DNA of 64,000 nt, from the NCBI RefSeq assembly GCF_900101465.1, contig NZ_FMZM01000001.1:1-64000 (forward strand), in the 5' to 3' direction. Source of the DNA: Nocardioides lianchengensis. GTDB taxonomy: Bacteria > Actinomycetota > Actinomycetes > Propionibacteriales > Nocardioidaceae. Each line of letters opens with the position of its first letter. Position 1 is the stretch's first letter. The notes beneath the pieces are model-generated. The model did not search any database. It was given only the letters and a program-made list of their open reading frames with translations, and had not been told where the DNA came from. Positions 8,053 to 18,138 of this stretch are shown here, in pieces. Both the position numbers and the translations under genes were made by a program.

Positions 8053-9273
8053 TCAGCGCGACAGCGCCCGCGACCCGCCCGACCCGTAGCGGCGGGTCGG
8101 GTTGGCCCCGATCGCCTCCTTGCTCGCGGCCTTCTTGCGCGGCGCGGCCTTCTTCGCCGGCGCCTTCTTCCTCGCGGCCGCCCGCTTCCGCGGCGGCACG
8201 ACGGCCGCCCCGGACCACTCGTCGACCCACTCGTCGAGCACCGCCCAGGTGCTGGTGCGGGCCGCGCGGCCGGTGAGCATGCCGAGGTGGCCGCCCGGGA
8301 CGATCTCGAACCGGGGCTCCCGCGACCCCGAGAGGTGCGGCAGCACCGCGCGCACCGCCGCGACCGGGGCGATCCCGTCGGTGGCGCCCGCGAGGACCAG
8401 CACCGGCGCCGTGATCGCCGACAGCGAGATCGTCCGCCCTCCGAGCTCCATCGAGCCGCCGACGAGCGCGTTGCCCTTGATGAACCGGTGGTAGAGCTGC
8501 CCGAACGAGCGGCCGGGATACGCCGACATCTGGTCGGTGAACCGGTCGACCGCCTCGAGCTGGGCGAGGAAGTCGGCGTCGTCGAGGTGGGTCGCGACGG
8601 CCAGCGGCTTGGTGACCAGCTTCTGGAACGACGACAGCTGGAAGGCCCACCGCACCAGCGGGACCGGCGCGGCCCCGACGGCCCGGTAGGTCCGGGTGAC
8701 CAGCCCGCGGCCGCCGGTCAGCTCCAGCAGCGGCCGGAGCGGGGCGACCAGGGGGACCAGCGAGACGTCGGTCGGGGACCCGACGGCGCTCAGCGAGGCG
8801 ATCGGCAGGTCCGGCCGGTCGGCCGCGGCGAGCAGCGCGAAGATCCCGCCCAGGCTCCAGCCCACCACGTGCACCGGGCGGCCCCCCGCGTGGGCGGACG
8901 CCTCCTCGATCGCGCGGGGCAGCACCTCGTCGACCCAGTGCTCCATGCCGAGGTTGCGGTCGCGGAACGCGACGCCGCCGTACTCGACGAGGTAGGTGGG
9001 GCGGCCCTGCTCGACGAGGTGCTCGACCAGGGAGCAGCCGCGCCGCAGGTCGAAGCAGATCGCCGGCGCGGCCAGCGGGGTGACCAGCAGCACCGGGTCG
9101 CCCTGCGGGCGGGCGGTGGCGGAGGGGCGGTAGTGGTAGACCTGCCGCTGCGGGCCCTCGTCGACCAGGGTCCGGGCCATCGGCCGCAGGTCGGCGAGAC
9201 CGCCGTAGAAGAGCTGGTGGGCGACGTTGCTCGCGGCCGAGACGACCTGGTCGGGCTTGGGGATCAGGTCCAT
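8053..9273 (-). CDS. Alpha/beta hydrolase, PHA-synthase-like fold
   Basis: A 406-residue protein related to the poly(3-hydroxyalkanoate) synthase/depolymerase branch of alpha/beta hydrolases: PVLLVTPLAAPAICFDL, TYLVEYGGVAF, and the nucleophile elbow VVGWSLGG with Ser140. True PHA synthases carry Cys there, so hydrolase or acyltransferase activity is more likely. The last 50 residues are Lys/Ala/Arg-rich (RAAARKKAPAKKAAPRKKAA), a histone-like tail that could bind DNA or polyphosphate or coat granules. It precedes no phasin gene. Function beyond the fold is inference. Confidence 0.72.
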   Translation of the reverse strand: MDLIPKPDQVVSAASNVAHQLFYGGLADLRPMARTLVDEGPQRQVYHYRPSATARPQGDPVLLVTPLAAPAICFDLRRGCSLVEHLVEQGRPTYLVEYGGVAFRDRNLGMEHWVDEVLPRAIEEASAHAGGRPVHVVGWSLGGIFALLAAADRPDLPIASLSAVGSPTDVSLVPLVAPLRPLLELTGGRGLVTRTYRAVGAAPVPLVRWAFQLSSFQKLVTKPLAVATHLDDADFLAQLEAVDRFTDQMSAYPGRSFGQLYHRFIKGNALVGGSMELGGRTISLSAITAPVLVLAGATDGIAPVAAVRAVLPHLSGSREPRFEIVPGGHLGMLTGRAARTSTWAVLDEWVDEWSGAAVVPPRKRAAARKKAPAKKAAPRKKAASKEAIGANPTRRYGSGGSRALSR

Positions 9274-9282
9274 GGTCCGACG

Positions 9283-9690
9283 CTACTCCTGGTAGCTGCG
9301 GCCCATCACGGTCCCGCCGCCGTCGACCGGCTGGTAGCCGTAGCGCTCGTAGAGCCCGGGCGAGGAGGTGGTCACCAGCAGGGCGCGCTTGATGTGCCGA
9401 CCGACCAGCTCCTGGTCGATGGCGTCCATGATCGCGGTGCCGACGCCCTGGCCGCGGCGCTCGGCGACGACGTACACGTCGCAGAGCCAGGCGAAGGTGG
9501 CCCGGTCGGTCACCAGCCGCGCGAAGCCGACCAGCTCACCGTCGTCGTACGCCCCGAAGCACAGGGAGTTGGCGATCGAGGTCTCGACGACCTCCCGTGG
9601 CCGGCCCAGGGACCAGTAGGCGTCGGTCGAGAGCCAGTGGTGGACGGTGTCGACGTCGAGGCGCGTCGCGTCGGTGGAGATCTCGAGCAT
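9283..9690 (-). CDS. GNAT family N-acetyltransferase
   Basis: A 135-residue GNAT protein. The acetyl-CoA loop is VYVVAERRGQGVGTAIMDAI and the C terminus has LYERYGYQPV, both typical of small acetyltransferases (YitI/ArgA-like). Its start overlaps the otsA stop (TGATG at 9688-9692), so it is the second gene of an otsA operon. A role in trehalose metabolism is not implied by the family. The substrate is unknown. Confidence 0.85.
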   Translation of the reverse strand: MLEISTDATRLDVDTVHHWLSTDAYWSLGRPREVVETSIANSLCFGAYDDGELVGFARLVTDRATFAWLCDVYVVAERRGQGVGTAIMDAIDQELVGRHIKRALLVTTSSPGLYERYGYQPVDGGGTVMGRSYQE

Positions 9691-11117
9691 CAGGACCGCT
9701 TCGCGGGGCGCACGGCCTTGCCGTGCGAGGACGGTACGTCGGACAGCTCGCTCATGAAGCTGTCGGCCCAGGCCGCGACGTCGTTCTGGGTGACGGTCTT
9801 GCGCATCGCCTTCATCCGCCGGGTGATCTCGCGCTCGTCGGCCTGGTAGGCCTCGAGCATGGCCGACTTCATGCCGTTGATGTCGTAGGGGTTCACCAGC
9901 CAGGCCTGCCGCAGCTCGTCGGCGGCGCCCGCGAACTCGGAGAGCACCAGGGCGCCCTCGTTGTCGTACTTGCAGGCGACGTACTCCTTGGCGACCAGGT
10001 TCATCCCGTCGCGGTACGGCGTCACCGCGAGGATGTCGGCCATCCGGTAGAGCGCGGCCATCTCCTCGCGCGGGTACGACGAGTGCAGGTAGCTGATGGC
10101 CGGCCGGCCGATCCGTCCGAGGTCGCCGTTGATCCGGCCGACCAGGCGGTCGATGTCGTCGCGCAGGATGCGGTACTGCTCGACCTGCTCGCGCGAGGGC
10201 ACGGCCACCTGGACGAAGACCGCGTCCTCGACGTCGAGGTGGCCGTCGGCGATCAGCTCGCTGAACGCGCGCAGTCGGGCGTAGATGCCCTTGGTGTAGT
10301 CGAGCCGGTCGATGCCGAGGAATACCTTGCGCGGGTTGCCGAGCGCCTCGCGGATCTCGGTGGCGCGCTTCCCGACGGACTCGGAGCGGGCCAGCTCCTC
10401 GAAGCCGGCGGCGTCGATGGAGATCGGGAAGGCGGCGGCCTGCACGGTGCGGCCGTCGGGCAGGTAGACCAGGTCGCGGTGGGTCTTGTGGCCGACCCGC
10501 TGGCGGACCAGGCGGACGAAGTTCTGCGCGGCGCCGGGGAGCTGGAACCCGACCAGGTCGGCGCCGAGCAGGCCCTCGAGCAGCTGGCGGCGCCACGGCA
10601 GCTGCTGGAACAGCTCGGCCGGCGGGAACGGGATGTGGAGGTAGAAGCCGATCCGGAGGTCGGGGCGGAGCTCGCGGAGCATCTGCGGCACCAGCTGCAG
10701 CTGGTAGTCGTGCACCCACACCGTCGCGCCCTCGGCGGCCAGCTCGGCGGCCTTCTCGGCGAAGCGGTGGTTGACCGCGACGTAGGAGTCCCACCACTCC
10801 CGGTGGAACTCCGGCTTGGCGACCAGGTCGTGGTAGAGCGGCCAGAGGGTGCCGTTGCTGAATCCCTCGTAGAAGCCCTGGATGTCCTCCTGCGTCATCG
10901 TCATCGGGACCAGGCTCATGCCGTCGTGCTCGAACGGCTGGAGGTCGGTCTCGGTGCCGCCGGGCCAGCCGATCCAGACCCCGTCGTTGGCGCGCATCAC
11001 CGGCTCGATCGCGGTCACCAGGCCACCGGGGGAGACCCGCCAGCCGGGCGTCCCGTCGGCCTGCGCGACCCGGTCGACCGGCAGTCGGTTGGCGACGATC
11101 ACCAGGTTGTTGGACAC
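9690..11117 (-). CDS. otsA: Alpha,alpha-trehalose-phosphate synthase (UDP- or GDP-forming)
   Basis: A 475-residue GT20 glycosyltransferase that makes trehalose 6-phosphate from a nucleotide-activated glucose and glucose 6-phosphate. Family hallmarks visible: NRLPVDR, SPGGLVTAIEP, WIGWPGG, VHDYQLQLVPQMLR, FPPAELFQQLPWR, GIDRLDYTKGI, and EFAGAADELRQAWLVNPYD. The GTG start at 11117 lies 7 bases after a TAGGGT -10 box (11124-11129 on the minus strand), so the message is probably leaderless. The matching phosphatase otsB is at 13875 on the other strand. Confidence 0.95.
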   Translation of the reverse strand: MSNNLVIVANRLPVDRVAQADGTPGWRVSPGGLVTAIEPVMRANDGVWIGWPGGTETDLQPFEHDGMSLVPMTMTQEDIQGFYEGFSNGTLWPLYHDLVAKPEFHREWWDSYVAVNHRFAEKAAELAAEGATVWVHDYQLQLVPQMLRELRPDLRIGFYLHIPFPPAELFQQLPWRRQLLEGLLGADLVGFQLPGAAQNFVRLVRQRVGHKTHRDLVYLPDGRTVQAAAFPISIDAAGFEELARSESVGKRATEIREALGNPRKVFLGIDRLDYTKGIYARLRAFSELIADGHLDVEDAVFVQVAVPSREQVEQYRILRDDIDRLVGRINGDLGRIGRPAISYLHSSYPREEMAALYRMADILAVTPYRDGMNLVAKEYVACKYDNEGALVLSEFAGAADELRQAWLVNPYDINGMKSAMLEAYQADEREITRRMKAMRKTVTQNDVAAWADSFMSELSDVPSSHGKAVRPAKRS

Positions 11118-11152
11118 GCGGTCACCCTAGTCACTCGGTAGTCGTGGCACGG

Positions 11153-11180
11153 CCGGAGGTGGTGCTGGCACCACCTCCGG
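11153..11180. promoter_or_regulatory. 13-bp perfect palindrome between otsA and the sensor-domain gene
   Basis: Arms ccggaggtggtgc (11153-11165) and gcaccacctccgg (11168-11180) with a 2-base centre, in the 116-base gap between divergent starts at 11117 and 11234. A TAGCGT box at 11221-11226 would be the -10 of the plus-strand gene. The symmetry and position suggest an operator for a dimeric regulator such as PadR or GntR rather than a terminator. Confidence 0.5.
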
Positions 11181-11233
11181 GTGGTGGGCGTGGGCCCCTG
11201 TACCCACCCCCGGATCTCCCTAGCGTGGACGTC

Positions 11234-11887
11234 ATGAGCAACCCCCTCACCCGCCTCCTCCGCGAGTCCGCCTACGTCCTGTCCGCGTTCGTGCTCGGCG
11301 TCGTGGGCTTCGTGCTCGCGGTGGTCGGGCTCGCGCTGGGTGTCGGCCTGCTGTTCACCGTCGTCGGCGTGTTCGTGCTGGCCGCGACGCTCTACGTCGC
11401 CCGCGGCCTGGCGCAGCTGGAGCGGGTCCGGATGGTGCGGCTGCTCGACGCCGACGTCCCGCGGGCGTCGTACCGCTCGGCGGGGCCGGGCGACGGCTGG
11501 CTGCGTCGTACGGCGACGCCGCTGCGCGACCCGCAGCCCTGGCTCGACGTGCTCTGGTCGCTGCTGTCCTTCGTGACCGGGACGGTCGTCTTCGTGGTCA
11601 CCGTGACCTGGTGGGCCAGCGCCGGGATGGGCCTGACCTACTGGCTCTGGCAGCGCTGGCTGCCCGACGGCGACGACCAGGGGCTGGCCGAGCTGATCGG
11701 GCTGGGGGACAGTCGGCAGGCGGAGAGCCTGCTGATGCTGGCGATCGGGCTGGCCACGGTCGTGACCCTGCCGTTCGTGGTCCGCGGGTGCGCGGCCGTG
11801 CACGCCGGGCTGGCCTCCGCACTGCTCAGCACCCGGGCCCGGGTGGCGGCCCCGGCCCCGCAGACGGCTCAGGCGTCGGCGGCGTAG
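11234..11887 (+). CDS. Membrane protein with actinobacterial sensor domain
   Basis: A 217-residue integral membrane protein starting at ATG 11234, 8 bases after a TAGCGT box. Two hydrophobic hairpins (about residues 10-55 and 105-135) and a further pair near 160-190 flank a hydrophilic middle. This layout, with LLRESAYVLSAFVLGVVGF at the start and a long double segment before LARGLAQLERVRM, resembles the putative sensor domain normally fused to actinobacterial histidine kinases. Here there is no kinase domain, so it is stand-alone. The last 19 bases overlap the convergent oxidoreductase gene. Ligand and partner are unknown. Confidence 0.65.
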   Translation: MSNPLTRLLRESAYVLSAFVLGVVGFVLAVVGLALGVGLLFTVVGVFVLAATLYVARGLAQLERVRMVRLLDADVPRASYRSAGPGDGWLRRTATPLRDPQPWLDVLWSLLSFVTGTVVFVVTVTWWASAGMGLTYWLWQRWLPDGDDQGLAELIGLGDSRQAESLLMLAIGLATVVTLPFVVRGCAAVHAGLASALLSTRARVAAPAPQTAQASAA

Positions 11888-12879
11888 CGGATCCCGACCT
11901 GCTCGCGCAGGCCGTCGAGCTGCCGCATCAGGGTCAGCGTCTGGGCGTGCGGGACGAAGGGGCTCTCCAGCAGACCCTGGCGCAGGCAGTCGCCGACATG
12001 GGCGATCTCGTTGCCGTAGCCCTTCCCGATCACCGGCTCCAGCCCCTCGATCCGCTGGGGGTGGGCCGGACCCTGGGCGCTGTGCTCGGTGAACGTGGCG
12101 TAGCGCGGGTGGTGGAAGCCGAACGGCACCTCGACCCGGCCCCGGTCGGTCGCGATCGCCGCGGAGCGCGAGGACCACGAGGTCATGGAAGCGGTGAGCG
12201 CGGCGACCGCGCCGCCGGGGTAGCGGCCGGCGATCGCCACGTCGAGGTCGATGCCGGTCGCGGTCAGGTCGGCCTGGGCCGTGAGCTGCTCGGCCTCCCC
12301 GAGCATCAGGTGGGCGAAGGTCAGCGGGTAGATGCCCATGTCGAGCAGGGCGCCGCCACCGAGGGCGGGGTCGAACATCCGGTCCTCCGGCGGCGCGTCG
12401 ACCCGGAAGCCGAGCTCGGCCCGCAGCGAGCGCGGGGAGCCGAAGTCTCCGGCCCGCACCCGCTCGGCCAGGGCCCGGATGACGGGGTGGCAGGCCATCC
12501 ACATCGCCTCCATCGCGAACCGGCCGTGCTCGCGGGCCAGGGCGAAGAGCTCCTCGGCGTCGGCCGTGGTCAGGGTCAGCGGCTTCTCGCACAGCACGTG
12601 CTTGCCGGCCTCGAAGGCCAGCCGGGCGTTGTCGAGGTGCAGCGCGTGCGGCGTGGCGATGTAGACGACGTCGACCGCCGGATCCGCGACCAGCTCCTCG
12701 TAGGAGCCGTGGGCGGTCGCCGTACCTCGGGTGTGCTCCTCGGAGAAGGCGCGGGCGGCGTCGATGCGGCGTGAGCCGACGGCGGCGATCTCGGCGTCGG
12801 GCACCAGGGCCAGGTCGCGGGCGAAGGAGCGGGCGATCTTGCCGGTGGCCAGGATGCCCCAGCGAATCGTGTCGGCCAT
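11869..12879 (-). CDS. Gfo/Idh/MocA family oxidoreductase
   Basis: A 336-residue NAD(P)-dependent oxidoreductase. The Rossmann motif GILATGKIARSFARDL is at the N terminus, followed by CEKPLTLT (the conserved Glu-Lys-Pro with catalytic Lys) and the C-terminal beta-sheet domain (GGGALLDMGIYPLTF). Family members oxidise sugars, inositols or trans-dihydrodiols. Its 3' end overlaps the convergent membrane protein gene by 19 bases. A TAGTCT box just upstream of the ATG suggests its own promoter. The substrate cannot be assigned. Confidence 0.88.
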   Translation of the reverse strand: MADTIRWGILATGKIARSFARDLALVPDAEIAAVGSRRIDAARAFSEEHTRGTATAHGSYEELVADPAVDVVYIATPHALHLDNARLAFEAGKHVLCEKPLTLTTADAEELFALAREHGRFAMEAMWMACHPVIRALAERVRAGDFGSPRSLRAELGFRVDAPPEDRMFDPALGGGALLDMGIYPLTFAHLMLGEAEQLTAQADLTATGIDLDVAIAGRYPGGAVAALTASMTSWSSRSAAIATDRGRVEVPFGFHHPRYATFTEHSAQGPAHPQRIEGLEPVIGKGYGNEIAHVGDCLRQGLLESPFVPHAQTLTLMRQLDGLREQVGIRYAADA

Positions 12880-12991
12880 GGCTGGAGACTAGCGATCAGG
12901 GGACTCGCCGCGGTGCGAATGACATCAATGTGGTTCGCCGCGTACAGTGCTGCGTGGACACCCCCACCCGACCGCTCCCAGGAGACATCGC

Positions 12992-13291
12992 ATGGATGCC
13001 GCGAACGCCCTCCACGGCCCCGACGAGGCCGAGGTCGAGCCGACCCTGAGCGAGCGCGACCGCGACATCCTCGAGTTCGAGCGGCAGTGGTGGAAGTACG
13101 CCGGCGCCAAGGAGACCGCGGTCCGGGAGAAGTTCGACATGAGCTCCACCCGCTACTACCAGGTCCTCAACGCCCTCATCGACCGTCCCGAGGCCCTCGA
13201 GGCCGACCCGCTGCTGGTCCGCCGGCTGCGTCGGCTCCGCGCGGCCCGGCAGCGCCAGCGCTCGGCGCGCCGCCTCGGGTTCGAGGTCTGA
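12992..13291 (+). CDS. DUF3263 family protein
   Basis: A 99-residue protein with the conserved core ERDRDILEFERQWWKYAGAKETAVREKFDMSS, a helix-turn-helix-like unit found across Actinobacteria and classed as DUF3263. The helical basic C terminus (RRLRRLRAARQRQRSARR) supports nucleic-acid binding. The start is ATG 12992, with AGGAGA at 12980-12985 as ribosome binding site and TACAGT at 12943-12948 as -10. It is followed after 8 bases by a LytR_C protein, an arrangement common in the phylum. Its role is undetermined. Confidence 0.88.
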   Translation: MDAANALHGPDEAEVEPTLSERDRDILEFERQWWKYAGAKETAVREKFDMSSTRYYQVLNALIDRPEALEADPLLVRRLRRLRAARQRQRSARRLGFEV

Positions 13292-13299
13292 GGCCCGAC

Positions 13300-13791
13300 A
13301 TGCGCCAGCGCGGGCTGCTCTTCCCCTCTCCCGTGGTGATGCTCAGCATCATCGCCGTCGCCATGGCGGCGATCGCCTTCGTCGCCACCCGCGGCGGTGA
13401 GCCGACCGAGCGTGAGATCACGCCGGTCGCCGAGCCGTCCTCCAGCGCCGCGCCCAGCCCGACGGCCTCGGCCCCGACGACCTCCGCGCCCGCCAAGCCG
13501 CGCAAGCCCGCGGTGAAGCGCGGCGACGTCTACGTCGAGGTCTACAACAACTCCGGCATCAGCGGGCTCGCCGGCCGGGTCGCCGACCGCGCGACCACCG
13601 TGGGCTGGTCGGTCGTGGGCTCGGACAACTGGTACGGCACCATCCCGACCTCCACGGTCTACTTCCCGAAGCGCCTGGAGCGGGCCGCCAAGCTGCTGGC
13701 CCGCGACCTCGGGGTGAAGCGCACCCAGCCCGCCGTCAGCGGGATGCGCGAGGACCGGCTGACCCTGGTCCTCACCGGCGAGCTGGATTAG
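13300..13791 (+). CDS. LytR C-terminal domain membrane protein
   Basis: A 163-residue protein: a short cytoplasmic start, one transmembrane helix (about residues 11-29, VVMLSIIAVAMAAIAFVAT), a Ser/Thr/Pro/Ala spacer (about 42-68), and a LytR_C domain (about 75-163: DVYVEVYNNSGISGLAGRVADRATTVGWSV). LytR_C is found C-terminal to LCP ligases and in small companions, outside the membrane at the wall. It is probably in an operon with DUF3263. A link to wall glycan attachment is plausible but not shown. Confidence 0.85.
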   Translation: MRQRGLLFPSPVVMLSIIAVAMAAIAFVATRGGEPTEREITPVAEPSSSAAPSPTASAPTTSAPAKPRKPAVKRGDVYVEVYNNSGISGLAGRVADRATTVGWSVVGSDNWYGTIPTSTVYFPKRLERAAKLLARDLGVKRTQPAVSGMREDRLTLVLTGELD

Positions 13792-13874
13792 GCCACCCGC
13801 TCGTCACCGGGTCTTCGTCTCGGGAGTGACCCACGTCGTACGACGTCGCCCCGGTCCGTGACAGGCTGAGGCTC

Positions 13875-14720
13875 ATGGAGTTCACCTCGTCGGTCGGGGA
13901 GCAGCGCTGGGCCGCCCTCGTCCGGGCGGCGGCCGAGACCGTCGTCGGGCTGGACTTCGACGGCACCCTGTCGCCGATCGTCGACGACCCCGCCGCCGCG
14001 CACATCCACCCCGATGCCAGCGAGGTGCTGGTCGACCTCGCGGCGCAGGTCGCCGCGGTCGCCGTGGTCACCGGGCGCCCGGCCCGCCAGGCGCTCGACC
14101 TCGGCGGTCTCGAGGAGGTCGGCGACGCGATCGAGAGGTCCGGCAAGGAGCTCTACCTCTTCGGCCAGTACGGCAACGAGCGGTGGAGCTCGACCCACCG
14201 CCGGATCATCTCGCCGCGCCCGCCCGTCGGGCTGGCGGCGTTCCTGCGCGACCTGCCCCGGGCGCTGCGCACCGCCGAGGCGTCCGACGCGTTCGTCGAG
14301 GACAAGGGCCTGGCCCACGCCGTGCACACCCGCCGGCTGCCCGACCGCGACGCGGCCTACGACCGGCTGCTCCCGCTGCTGCGCGAGCTGGCCGGCCGCA
14401 ACGGCCTGGTGCTCGAACCCGGCCGCAACGTCATCGAGGTCCGCGCCCCCGGCATGGACAAGGGCCAGGCGGTCCGCACCCTGGCCGACGAGGTGGGCGC
14501 CGGCGGCTTCCTCTTCGCCGGTGACGACCTGGGCGACCTCGAGGCCTTCGACGCGGTGGCCAAGATGGCCAAGGACGGCATGCCCACCCTGCTCGTCTGC
14601 TCCGCCTCCGACGAGCAGTCCGCGCTCGTCGAGCACTCCGACGTCGTCGTCCACGGCCCCGAGGGCGTGCTCGACCTGCTGCGGCAGCTGACCGCGGACG
14701 CGCGGGACCTGCGGGCCTGA
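13875..14720 (+). CDS. otsB: Trehalose-6-phosphate phosphatase
   Basis: A 281-residue HAD-family phosphatase that hydrolyses trehalose 6-phosphate to trehalose. The nucleophile motif GLDFDGTLSPI has Asp27 and Asp29, and the acidic motif GDDLGDLEAF sits at about 216-225. The cap carries EDKGLAHAVHTR and the KGQAVR lysine motif precedes the last strand. It completes the OtsAB route with otsA, about 2.8 kb away on the opposite strand. A perfect 14-base palindrome (acgtcgtacgacgt, 13833-13846) lies upstream. Two hairpins follow the stop. Confidence 0.93.
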   Translation: MEFTSSVGEQRWAALVRAAAETVVGLDFDGTLSPIVDDPAAAHIHPDASEVLVDLAAQVAAVAVVTGRPARQALDLGGLEEVGDAIERSGKELYLFGQYGNERWSSTHRRIISPRPPVGLAAFLRDLPRALRTAEASDAFVEDKGLAHAVHTRRLPDRDAAYDRLLPLLRELAGRNGLVLEPGRNVIEVRAPGMDKGQAVRTLADEVGAGGFLFAGDDLGDLEAFDAVAKMAKDGMPTLLVCSASDEQSALVEHSDVVVHGPEGVLDLLRQLTADARDLRA

Positions 14721-14787
14721 CGTCGTACGGCGGGTCCGCCGGGTGCATCGGCCAACCCGGCGGCGGCGTCCTCCTCAGGGAGAACTG

Positions 14788-14821
14788 GACGTTCCCGGGC
14801 AACGCGATGCCCGGGAACGTC
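14788..14821 (+). terminator. Hairpin after otsB
   Basis: Perfect 14-bp arms (14788-14801, 14808-14821) with a 6-base loop, 67 bases after the otsB stop. Stable GC-rich stem without T tract, typical of intrinsic terminators in this group. Confidence 0.6.
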
Positions 14822-14902
14822 AGGGAAAGGCCGGGAGGTCCGAACCAGGGTGGTTCGTGGTGCTGGTGGGACGTGCCGGGGGTCAGCCGTGGCGTCGCCT
14901 CG

Positions 14903-14936
14903 GTCCTAGTTCCCCGGTTCACCGGGGAACTAGGAC
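14903..14936. promoter_or_regulatory. 15-bp palindrome upstream of lon
   Basis: Arms gtcctagttccccgg (14903-14917) and ccggggaactaggac (14922-14936), 4-base centre. Its core matches the palindrome at 7189-7206 in the same orientation relative to the downstream gene, which favours a shared regulator over a chance terminator. Confidence 0.45.
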
Positions 14937-15015
14937 GTTCCCGGCCTTTCCCGACACCCCCTGTTCGCCCACGGTGAACGGAGGCACTCTCCGGAACAGG
15001 AGAGGCCTCTCGGTA

Positions 15016-15036
15016 GTTGAGCCGGTACTACTCAAC
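15016..15036 (+). promoter_or_regulatory. HAIR motif (HspR binding site) before lon
   Basis: Half-sites gttgagc (15016-15022) and actcaac (15030-15036) with a 7-base spacer match the HspR-associated inverted repeat CTTGAGT-N7-ACTCAAG at 11 of 14 positions, including both TTGAG/CTCAA cores. It ends 21 bases before the lon start. HspR represses dnaK, clpB and lon in Streptomyces. Confidence 0.75.
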
Positions 15037-15057
15037 TTCGCCGAAAGTGAGGGACGC

Positions 15058-17382
<2,325 letters not shown>

Positions 17383-17436
17383 GGACGGGAGCCGACGACG
17401 GCGGCCGGCGGACGGACGATGTGCTTGGATGACGCC

Positions 17437-18138
17437 GTGCGGAACGTGGCGGTCATCCCGGCGCGGGGTGGCAGCCAGCGCATCCCGCGCAAGAACATCC
17501 GACCGTTCGCCGGCCGTCCCGTCCTCGCCTACGCCGTCGACGCGGCCCTCGATTCGCAGCTCTTCGACGACGTCGTGGTGACCACCGACGACGAGGAGAT
17601 CGCGGCCGTCGCTCGATCGCTGGGCGCCCGGACCCCGTTCCTGCGACCGGGGGAGATCGCCGACGCCGTCACCCCGATGGTCGACGTGGTCCTGCACGCG
17701 GTCGACGAGCTGGAGCGGGCCGGCTCGTCGTACGACCACGTGTGCACCCTCTTCGCGACCGCCCCGTTCATCCGCGCGGCCGACCTGGTGGCCGGTCTCG
17801 AGGTGCTCGCCCAGGGGCACCCGGGAGCGGTGTCCGTCACGGAGTTCGACTTCCCGGTCCACCGCGCGTTCGGCCTGGCCGAGGACGGTGCGCTGCGGGT
17901 GCTGTGGCCGGAGCACGCGGGCACGCGGTCGCAGGACCTGCCGGAGGCGCTGCACGACGCCGGCCAGTTCTACTGGACGCCGGTGCCGGTGCTGCGGGCC
18001 ACCCGGAGCCTCTGGCCGGCCGGCATGAGACCGGTGCGCCTGCCTCGCCACCGCGTGCAGGACATCGACACCCCGGCGGACTGGACCCGGGCCGAGCTCA
18101 TGTACGCCGCGCTCGTGGCCGGCGGCGAGCAGCCGTGA
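17437..18138 (+). CDS. pseF: Pseudaminic acid cytidylyltransferase
   Basis: A 233-residue CMP-nonulosonate synthetase-like enzyme activating pseudaminic acid with CTP. Motifs: VAVIPARGGSQRIPRKNIRPFAGRPVLAY at the N terminus, DVVVTTDDEEIA, CTLFATAPF (nucleotide site), and DAGQFYW near 185-191, which is typical of PseF rather than NeuA. GTG 17437 is preferred because it begins at the family N terminus; ATG 17419 in the same frame would add six residues. It overlaps pseH by GTGA. First gene of the Pse island. Confidence 0.87.
   Translation: MRNVAVIPARGGSQRIPRKNIRPFAGRPVLAYAVDAALDSQLFDDVVVTTDDEEIAAVARSLGARTPFLRPGEIADAVTPMVDVVLHAVDELERAGSSYDHVCTLFATAPFIRAADLVAGLEVLAQGHPGAVSVTEFDFPVHRAFGLAEDGALRVLWPEHAGTRSQDLPEALHDAGQFYWTPVPVLRATRSLWPAGMRPVRLPRHRVQDIDTPADWTRAELMYAALVAGGEQP

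Larger units (their letters stand above)
14721..15057. other. 337-base gene-free leader of lon, rich in inverted repeats
   Basis: This gap holds an 8-bp repeat near 14737-14762, a perfect 14-bp hairpin (14788-14821), a perfect 15-bp palindrome (14903-14936) and an HspR-type site (15016-15036). Segment gggaaaggccggga (14823-14836) is complementary to tcccggcctttccc (14939-14952), and gacgttcccgg occurs directly repeated at 14788 and 14934. No gene is supported here. Confidence 0.7.

Noticed and set aside
8053..9273. PHA synthase
   Set aside because: The nucleophile position is Ser (GWSLGG) instead of Cys, so polymerising activity is not supported.
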